Assembly: GCA_947503305.1 (NCBI GenBank) | Contig: CANNDF010000001.1 | Coordinates: 1,116,001 to 1,180,000, forward strand | Source of the DNA: an uncultured Dokdonia sp. | Lineage (GTDB): Bacteria; Bacteroidota; Bacteroidia; Flavobacteriales; Flavobacteriaceae | DNA: 64,000 bases | Reading direction: 5' to 3' | Shown: piece by piece, positions 58,545 to 64,000 of the stretch | Layout: each line of letters begins with the position of its first letter | Numbering within the stretch: the stretch's first letter is position 1 | The notes under the pieces: generated by a model | What the model saw: only the letters and a program-made list of their open reading frames with translations | Databases searched by the model: none | What the model was told of the DNA's origin: nothing | Program-made: the position numbers and the translations under genes

Positions 58545-58961
58545 ATGAAAGCAATATTCCATAAAATACTATCAGTTATGATGGCATTTGTAGTGATATT
58601 TACTACAATGTCATTTACAGTAGATATGCATTATTGCGGTGATGTTCTTGTTGATGTAGCTATCTTTAAAGAAGCAAAAGATTGCGGCATGGAAATGGCG
58701 ATGGAAGCCATATCTACCTCTCCCGAGGTAAAACGTAAGAGCTGTTGTCAAGATAAGCAAGTATTTATTGAAGGACAGGACGAACTCAAGCATTCCTTTG
58801 AGCAATTAACAATAGAATCGGCTGTTTTTGTCGCTGTATTTTATAAAGCAAAAGAACTTCTTTTGCTCGGAAGAGAGGGGCATACCAAATCATCCGATGG
58901 GTATCCACCTCCAGAAATTATTACAGACCTCACAATTCTTCACGAGCGTTTCCTTATTTGA
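58545..58961 (+). CDS. HYC_CC_PP family protein
   Basis: 138 residues from the ATG at 58545 (an in-frame TTG at 58533 lies inside the -7 box). Signal or membrane segment about 6-25. The three name-giving motifs are present: VDMHYCGD (His29, Cys31), KSCCQD and YPPPE near the C terminus. The family is small and of unknown function; the Cys/His pattern and the HMA proteins downstream suggest copper or other metal handling in the envelope. Confidence 0.78.
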   Translation: MKAIFHKILSVMMAFVVIFTTMSFTVDMHYCGDVLVDVAIFKEAKDCGMEMAMEAISTSPEVKRKSCCQDKQVFIEGQDELKHSFEQLTIESAVFVAVFYKAKELLLLGREGHTKSSDGYPPPEIITDLTILHERFLI

Positions 58962-59012
58962 TTTATGATTTTTTACTCAGCAGTAGTATAAATATCATAA
59001 ACATATAATATC

Positions 59013-59777
59013 ATGAAACACATTTTTTTGGTTGTTGTTATGTTTGCTTTCGCTAAAGCGTACACTCAAGGACCACCCATTACAGCAGATAAACCCATTA
59101 TGTTAGGGGGTAATAGTTTTACAACAAAAACACTAACAGAAATAAGAAACAATGAACGAGGTACAGCTATATATGTCCCATTAATGTTACATTATTTACC
59201 TACGTCTAATTCACTTGTGGCCATACATATACCGTATTTGGATTATGACTTAGAAGATGGAGTTTCTGGAAGTATTCTAGCCGATATTAAAGTACAAGGA
59301 AAGTACCAATTTTATCGTAAAGATGCTACAGGAAAGACCTTTAGAGTAGTAGCCAAAACTTTTCAAAGTATCCCTACAGGGGATAAAATAGATTTATTGG
59401 GATTGAGTACAGGCTTCTATGAGGGGTATTACGGTATTGTCTCAGGATACGAAACCTTAAAATATGGTATTTCTAGTGAGGTAGGATACAATTGGTCTCC
59501 CGAAGCAACTGTAGATGAGTTTAGAGCAAAGCTCGGTGTTGGACTTCCATTATTAAAACCACAATATCCTAATAAACAAGTAAATTTATATTTTGAGTAT
59601 ACGAGTACCTTACTTACAGAAAGAGATTGGTATCAACTCTTATATGCACAAGGGGTGCAATATGCAGGAAAGAATATCACTTTTGACCTTGCCCTGCAAT
59701 TACCGTTGGTACAAGATATACCAGAATCTAGAGAATTAAATTATAGTGTATTTCTAGGAGCGAGATATACTTTTTAA
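59013..59777 (+). CDS. Outer-membrane beta-barrel-like protein
   Basis: 254 residues. Signal peptide (about 1-19, ending KAYTQ) whose last codons come from a degenerate copy of the genome palindrome. The mature part is alternating-polar strands (YVPLMLHYLPTSNSLVAIH, GISSEVGYNWSPEATVDEF) ending in SVFLGARYTF, with a C-terminal aromatic as in outer-membrane barrels. Probably a small barrel or transporter-like protein; substrate unknown. 51 bases after the HYC_CC_PP gene. Confidence 0.6.
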   Translation: MKHIFLVVVMFAFAKAYTQGPPITADKPIMLGGNSFTTKTLTEIRNNERGTAIYVPLMLHYLPTSNSLVAIHIPYLDYDLEDGVSGSILADIKVQGKYQFYRKDATGKTFRVVAKTFQSIPTGDKIDLLGLSTGFYEGYYGIVSGYETLKYGISSEVGYNWSPEATVDEFRAKLGVGLPLLKPQYPNKQVNLYFEYTSTLLTERDWYQLLYAQGVQYAGKNITFDLALQLPLVQDIPESRELNYSVFLGARYTF

Positions 59778-59795
59778 AACATAAAAAATAAGAAG

Positions 59796-60422
59796 ATGAA
59801 AAAAGCAATGTTATTAATTATAACCATTTTATTAGTGGTTCCTACATTACAAGCACAAAAGACATATGATCATTTTGAAGTGCAAGTAGATGGACTAGGA
59901 TGTCCATTTTGTGCCTATGGATTAGAAAAAAAATTCAAAGAATTTAAAGGAATAAAAAAAGTAGCTATTGATATAGAAACAGGGGATTTTAGTTTTAATT
60001 ACCCTACAGAGAAAGCACTTACGCTAGAAGCTGTAAAACAACAAGTGGTAAAAGCAGGATATACGCCTAATGAAGGAAAAGTAACTCGTTATGATGGTAC
60101 TGTAGAGTTACTAGAACCTATTAAAGAGGCTATGGCTACCGATGCCAAACTTACCGTTGCATCTACATTTGTAGCAGGTAACTGTGGCATGTGTGAAGCT
60201 AGAATTGTAAAAGCGGCGACAGATATTGTTGGAGTTGCAAATGCAAGCTGGAACAAAGACACAAAAATATTGGAGGTTAACTATAATAAAAAAACGACCA
60301 ATATGGATGTCGTGGAAAAAGCTGTTGCAAAAGCGGGTCATGATACAAAACATCATAAAGCTAGCGATGGCACTTATAATGAATTACCAGGATGTTGCGC
60401 TTATGAGCGTGTTGACTATTAA
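59796..60422 (+). CDS. Secreted protein with two heavy-metal-associated (HMA) domains
   Basis: 208 residues with a signal peptide (about 1-20, ending TLQAQ). First HMA domain with GLGCPFCAYGLEKKF (C-x2-C near residue 36), second with AGNCGMCEARIVKAATDI (C-x2-C near residue 130). Both keep the metal-binding pair. It works outside the inner membrane as a metal carrier. The C terminus has LPGCCAYERVD. Confidence 0.82.
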   Translation: MKKAMLLIITILLVVPTLQAQKTYDHFEVQVDGLGCPFCAYGLEKKFKEFKGIKKVAIDIETGDFSFNYPTEKALTLEAVKQQVVKAGYTPNEGKVTRYDGTVELLEPIKEAMATDAKLTVASTFVAGNCGMCEARIVKAATDIVGVANASWNKDTKILEVNYNKKTTNMDVVEKAVAKAGHDTKHHKASDGTYNELPGCCAYERVDY

Positions 60423-60432
60423 AAGAAGAAAG

Positions 60433-61305
60433 ATGAAACAGATATTTCTTATACTTATAAGCACGATACTCTTATTGGCAGGCTGTGCAAAAAAAGAGGC
60501 ACCAAAAAGTTGGCAGCTCGCTAAGACAATACAGATAAAAGGAGTAAATACCATTGGAATGGCCATAACAACCGAAGGTCTCTGGTTAAGTGATGGAGAT
60601 CACAATAGACTTGTATTAATAGATCGAGATGGGAAACAACAAAGAACAGTAGATTCATTAGAACGGCCTATGCATATCGCTAGTGAAAATGACATATTAT
60701 ATGTACCTCAATATGGTAATGATGAGATATCAGTAGTAGATGTAAACGGATCTCAAGTATTGCCTCTTAAAGATTCATTAGATGCACCAGCAGGTATCTC
60801 TGTATATCAAAAAGAAAAAGCGATTGCCGATTTTTATAACCATCGTATTTTATATACAAAAGATGGCACTAACTATATTTCTTTCGGAAAAGAAGGGAAA
60901 GCCGAGGGTGATTTTTATTACCCTACAGATGTTCAGATCACTGCAAATGAAATATGGGTGGCAGATGCGTATAATAATAGAATACAGGTATTTGATAAAA
61001 ACGGAATGTTTTTAAAAATTATAGGTGCCGATCAAAAAATGAATGCAGCTACAGGTCTCTTTGTGTCAGATAATGAGGTTTTTATCACAGACTATGAGAA
61101 CGATCGTGTGTTGGTATTTGATCATGAAGGAGTTTTAAAACAGAAATTATCTGAAGGGATAGAAAAACCTACGGAAATTATACAAGATAATGGCTTGTTA
61201 TATATCTCAAACTTTAGAAATAGTGAGCTCAATATATTTGCTTGGGAAGTAACTCCAGAAGGGCCAGAGACACATGATCATGATCACGATCATGATCATA
61301 ACTAA
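60433..61305 (+). CDS. NHL-repeat lipoprotein with histidine-rich tail
   Basis: 290 residues from the ATG at 60433; the frame is open further upstream inside the HMA gene, but the lipoprotein signal LLLAGCAKK (Cys17) fixes the start. Then NHL-type beta-propeller blades (TTEGLWLSDGDHNRLVLIDR, YYPTDVQITANEIWVADAYN, NNRIQVFDKNG), and the tail ETHDHDHDHDHN, a metal-binding stretch of alternating Asp and His. Likely a metal-sensing or metal-buffering surface lipoprotein. Confidence 0.78.
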   Translation: MKQIFLILISTILLLAGCAKKEAPKSWQLAKTIQIKGVNTIGMAITTEGLWLSDGDHNRLVLIDRDGKQQRTVDSLERPMHIASENDILYVPQYGNDEISVVDVNGSQVLPLKDSLDAPAGISVYQKEKAIADFYNHRILYTKDGTNYISFGKEGKAEGDFYYPTDVQITANEIWVADAYNNRIQVFDKNGMFLKIIGADQKMNAATGLFVSDNEVFITDYENDRVLVFDHEGVLKQKLSEGIEKPTEIIQDNGLLYISNFRNSELNIFAWEVTPEGPETHDHDHDHDHN

Positions 61306-61311
61306 ATTAGT

Positions 61312-62031
61312 ATGAAACGTAGCTATCATATTTCAGGAATGACTTGTCAAGGATGTCGAGCAGGTGTTGAGCGAGACTTAAAATCTATTGCAGGAGTTTC
61401 TGAAGCCATAGTTTCATTAGAAAAAGAAGAAGCTGTCATTACGATGGCTTCTTTGTTATCTCTAGAAGAGATACAAAAAGGATTAAAAGCCAACTATCAG
61501 ATTTTAGAAAAATCACCACAAGATATCAAAGCTCTTGATACCTCTATACCTGTTGAACTTTCAAAAATCAAGCAATTACAACCACTCATATTGATCCTAA
61601 GCTATATTACTGTTGCAAGTATTTTACTACATTATACTTCTTGGGATTCAAGAGCGGTTATGCTGGATTTTATGGGACTATTTTATATTGTGTTTAGTTT
61701 TTTTAAACTTTTAGATTTAAAAGGATTTGCCAGTAGTTTTGCTATGTATGATCCCATTGCAAAAAGAATTACTGTTTATGGATGGATATATCCATTTATA
61801 GAAGTTGTATTAGGTATATTTCTTTTAATGAGGATTAAAATTTCTGCTGCACTTGTTGTGACATTATTTATTTTAGGAATAACAACTTTAGGTGTTGTTC
61901 AGGTATTAATACATAAGAAAACGATACAATGCGCTTGTTTAGGAACTGTATTGAAGTTACCAATGACTGAAGCAACTTTTATAGAGAATCTTATAATGAT
62001 AATCATGGCGCTCATTATGCTCTTCTTATAA
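61312..62031 (+). CDS. HMA domain fused to a MauE/DoxX-like membrane domain
   Basis: 239 residues. N-terminal HMA domain with SGMTCQGCRAGVERDL (C-x2-C near residue 11-14), then four membrane helices (about 92-110, 118-137, 162-178, 180-200) with the MauE-like pattern and a C-x-C (QCACLG) near 210. Similar fusions are found with mercury or copper systems. It may move electrons or metal across the inner membrane. Last gene of the metal cluster, 6 bases after the NHL lipoprotein. Confidence 0.75.
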   Translation: MKRSYHISGMTCQGCRAGVERDLKSIAGVSEAIVSLEKEEAVITMASLLSLEEIQKGLKANYQILEKSPQDIKALDTSIPVELSKIKQLQPLILILSYITVASILLHYTSWDSRAVMLDFMGLFYIVFSFFKLLDLKGFASSFAMYDPIAKRITVYGWIYPFIEVVLGIFLLMRIKISAALVVTLFILGITTLGVVQVLIHKKTIQCACLGTVLKLPMTEATFIENLIMIIMALIMLFL

Positions 62032-62054
62032 TAGCTTCTTTATTTGAATCAAAG

Positions 62055-62062
62055 TACTTTTG
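62055..62062 (+). promoter_or_regulatory. -7 box of the YgjV-like gene
   Basis: TACTTTTG, consensus match, 24 bases before the ATG at 62087. A short dyad TTTGAATCAAA (62043-62053) lies just upstream of it. Confidence 0.45.
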
Positions 62063-62086
62063 TAGGCAACATTCTAATACACAATT

Positions 62087-62308
62087 ATGGAATTTAATTA
62101 TATTGAAATCATAGGATATCTTGCAAGCATTGTTTTACTAGTATCATTTTTAAAAAAAGATATAAAACAATTACGAATAGTAAACTCCATAGGTTGTGCT
62201 TTATTTGTAACCTATGGAGTATTATTATCTAGTTACCCTATTGTTATTACTAACCTTGCGATTATTCTAATAAACGGATATCAATTGTTATATAAAAAGC
62301 AAGAATAA
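62087..62308 (+). CDS. YgjV-like small membrane protein
   Basis: 73 residues, three hydrophobic segments (about 8-23, 32-47, 51-66). The pattern GYLASIVLLVSFLKKDIKQL and NLAIILINGYQL resembles the SemiSWEET/YgjV type, which can form transporters as dimers. Substrate unknown. Convergent with the next gene, leaving only 2 bases between stops. Confidence 0.65.
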   Translation: MEFNYIEIIGYLASIVLLVSFLKKDIKQLRIVNSIGCALFVTYGVLLSSYPIVITNLAIILINGYQLLYKKQE

Positions 62309-62310
62309 TA

Positions 62311-62910
62311 CTATTCTTTTATTTCATTGAGTATACGTTCTGAACTCCGTAAAATTCCTTTATAACAGCGTGTCACAAACCATATGAGTCCTGAAAAAAA
62401 TATCAACATGATAGGAAGCGCATAGAAGAGTTTGTTATCAAAATTTGCAAAGAGATCTTCATTGTTAAACAATTTTGCACTTACAGGAATCGTAATTAAC
62501 ATAAATAAGAAACTGATTCCTATGTTGAGTTTTTGAAAATTCACAAAATCCTTTTTACTCTTTGCATAGGCTTCCATGGTCTCCTTATAATTAGTTTTTG
62601 TGAGATTGATGCGTTGCAAATTACGTATCGTATATAATGATAGTATAGGCAGAATTGCAAGAATAAGTATACAGAGTCCTCCCGAAATTTGTAAGGGTAG
62701 GGTATCAAACTTTTCAAAATTTGCAAGGATAAATATAAGTGCAGTATAGCATATAACACTTCCTATTTTTTCAGGTGTGGCAATTTTATTCCAGTGATCT
62801 TTATAGCGTTGTTGTGTCATTTTTAATATAATTTCGTCTGTTAATTGTTTTTGTTTTTCCAGTTCTTGACTCATTTGAGACCAAGCCATTTGCATTTCTT
62901 CAAGTTCCAT
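62311..62910 (-). CDS. Membrane protein paired with an ECF sigma factor
   Basis: 199 residues. N-terminal cytoplasmic region (about 1-48) with the helix ELEEMQMAWSQMSQELEKQ, then four membrane helices (about 52-68, 76-95, 128-146, 166-186). The gene follows an ECF sigma gene by 5 bases in the same direction, the usual place of an anti-sigma factor, but I see no zinc-binding HxxxCxxC. Role as anti-sigma is inference from position. Confidence 0.65.
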   Translation of the reverse strand: MELEEMQMAWSQMSQELEKQKQLTDEIILKMTQQRYKDHWNKIATPEKIGSVICYTALIFILANFEKFDTLPLQISGGLCILILAILPILSLYTIRNLQRINLTKTNYKETMEAYAKSKKDFVNFQKLNIGISFLFMLITIPVSAKLFNNEDLFANFDNKLFYALPIMLIFFSGLIWFVTRCYKGILRSSERILNEIKE

Positions 62911-62915
62911 GATAC

Positions 62916-63401
62916 TTATTCTTTAATGAGTTGTTGTCTTAGTTTTTCTTTTATTCTAGAGATTCGCGTGGCTACTTTACTTCTAGAAAATCCAGTTACT
63001 TCAGCGATCTCTTCATATTTTTTTCCTTCTAATAAAAGTAGAATGATCCCTTTATTGACATCGTTAAGTTGTCGTATTTGAGTATACATTTGAGATAGTC
63101 GTTCTTCTAGAATAGGATCATCAGGTTCGTACTTTAGTGTTAAATTTTCGATAGCGACAGCATGTCCTTTTTTCTTTTCTTTTCGTAAAAAAGTAAATGC
63201 CGTATTGAGTGCTACACGATACATCCATGTACTGGCTTTAGACTCTCCTCTAAAACTCTCAAACCCTTTCCAGAGTTGAAAGACGATATCTTGGTATAAA
63301 TCTTTTTGATTTTCTAACGTATCACAATACACGCGAGTAATCTTAAAAATAATCCCTTCGTTTTCTTTAATTAGTTGTATAAATGCCTCTTCGTTGCGCA
63401 T
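62916..63401 (-). CDS. RNA polymerase sigma factor, ECF family
   Basis: 161 residues. Sigma region 2 with IFKITRVYCDTLENQKDLYQDIVFQLWKGF and the core-binding stretch; region 4 with LLLLEGKKYEEIAEVTGFSRSKVATRI (helix-turn-helix). Co-transcribed with the membrane protein downstream. A degenerate genome palindrome (GCTTTTGCAAAAGC) lies at 63488-63501 in the gap to the divergent second sigma gene. Confidence 0.88.
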   Translation of the reverse strand: MRNEEAFIQLIKENEGIIFKITRVYCDTLENQKDLYQDIVFQLWKGFESFRGESKASTWMYRVALNTAFTFLRKEKKKGHAVAIENLTLKYEPDDPILEERLSQMYTQIRQLNDVNKGIILLLLEGKKYEEIAEVTGFSRSKVATRISRIKEKLRQQLIKE

Positions 63402-63553
63402 TGAAGCTTTTGATTTGTAGTATTAGTGTCGCCTTATTCAGAAAAGTCGCAAAAAGATCGACATTTTTTTTGAACCTCTTTTTTTACGCTTTTGCAAAAG
63501 CGTATATAGGCTACCTTCAAATTTCGAAAAGATATAGTATCTTTAGTCATATA

Positions 63554-64000
63554 ATGCGTAACAGCAACCCTCTACAAACCAATCATATTACGGGAGATAT
63601 ACTTCAAGCTATAAAGGCTAATGATGAAGATGTCTTTGCAATGCTATATAAAAAAAACTACACTAAAGTAGCATCACATATTCTTAAGAATAATGGGACT
63701 ATAGATCAAGCAAAAGATGTTTTTCAAGAAGCATTGATTGCAGTATGGCATAATGTACGTGCAGATAAGTTTGTATCAGAAAGCCCATCGGCAATACATG
63801 GGTATCTATTTACAATTGCCAAAAACAAATGGACCGACTATTTGAGATCGCAACGATATAAAAAAACAATTATTTCTGATGATGTGATGACAAATGTAAA
63901 AGATGACGATGTATATGAAACAAGCGAATCGAATGTTTTTGAACAACGTCTTGAAATCGCAAAAAAAGCTTTTGTACACTTAGGTAAAGAATGTCAGAGC
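63554..64000 (+). CDS. RNA polymerase sigma factor, ECF family (3' end outside window)
   Basis: 149 codons from the ATG at 63554, open to the window end. Translation shows sigma region 2: EDVFAMLYKKNYTKVASHIL, DVFQEALIAVWHNVRADKF, HGYLFTIAKNKWTDYLRSQR (20 residues each at most). Region 4 would follow outside. A box TATCTTTA (one base off consensus) lies about 10 bases before the start. It diverges from the sigma gene at 62916. Confidence 0.85.
   Translation, partial: MRNSNPLQTNHITGDILQAIKANDEDVFAMLYKKNYTKVASHILKNNGTIDQAKDVFQEALIAVWHNVRADKFVSESPSAIHGYLFTIAKNKWTDYLRSQRYKKTIISDDVMTNVKDDDVYETSESNVFEQRLEIAKKAFVHLGKECQS

Noticed and set aside
60226-60432. N-terminal extension of the NHL lipoprotein
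   Set aside because: It is the alternative frame of the HMA gene; the lipoprotein signal begins at 60433.
62043-62053. TTTGAATCAAA upstream of the YgjV-like gene as a third regulator operator
   Set aside because: Centre spacing and flanks differ from the creD operators; similarity is limited to the TTTGA/TCAAA half-sites.
1-64000. tRNA or rRNA genes, transposases, prophage genes
   Set aside because: I looked on both strands and saw no cloverleaf ending in CCA context, no rRNA motifs, and no transposase or phage structural protein.

Overview
The window reads as chromosomal DNA of a marine Flavobacteriaceae bacterium (Bacteroidota). The support is: AT-rich sequence; promoters of the Bacteroidota type (TAnnTTTG boxes); family markers such as DUF5103 (type IX secretion plug), DUF3667, DUF4846, DUF4920, BT0820-type HAD phosphatase and HYC_CC_PP; MetH split in two; and a complete Na+-translocating NADH:quinone reductase (nqrABCDEF) with its flavin transferase ApbE. 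The 14-bp palindrome GCTTTCGCGAAAGC occurs 11 times exactly, plus one 13-bp copy, in genes and between them. From memory this repeat is typical of some marine flavobacteria; I could not check it.

Layout. 0-5.6 kb: end of an assimilatory sulfur operon (sulfite reductase with a HEPN-like tail, siroheme synthesis, ferredoxin reductase, ferredoxin, serine acetyltransferase, cysteine synthase). 5.6-10.6 kb: methionine operon under a SAM-I (S-box) riboswitch (two-part metH, metF). 10.7-17.1 kb: pruA, a TANGO2-like NRDE gene, a DUF6695-like gene, apaG, DUF3667 and the DUF5103 protein. 17.3-27.5 kb: nqr operon, a DUF4846 protein, a stand-alone SIR2-TPR protein (defence candidate), a small nqr-associated protein and apbE. 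27.5-39.4 kb: housekeeping genes (map, gpmI, an M48 protease, ilvE, mnmD, glsA) and a creD operon with its own winged-helix regulator and two copies of a palindromic operator. 39.5-49.6 kb: accessory region. It holds a 386-bp leader rich in nested dyads, a 54-residue polyproline lipoprotein, a TPR histidine kinase and response regulator, a 56-residue CPxSGxW protein, and a compact eight-gene operon (NfeD, SPFH, PH-like, YidD-like, coiled-coil membrane protein, vWA-like lipoprotein, two secreted proteins). 49.6-54.7 kb: an amino-sugar salvage operon (GH109-like enzyme, GHMP kinase, nucleotidyltransferase, Na+ symporter). 54.7-58.3 kb: DUF1801, kdsA, flavin reductase, methyltransferase, msrA. 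58.5-62.3 kb: a metal-handling cluster (HYC_CC_PP, barrel-like protein, HMA proteins, NHL lipoprotein). 62.3-64 kb: two divergent ECF sigma factors, the last cut by the window end.

How it works together: sulfite reduction feeds cysteine, and homocysteine methylation feeds methionine under SAM control. ApbE should attach FMN to NqrB and NqrC. The best candidate for an undescribed system is the SPFH/NfeD operon at 43.5-49.1 kb. It lies in the only long gap (38.8-53.1 kb) without the genome palindrome, which suggests it was acquired. All names rest on reading the proteins by eye; no database search was possible.
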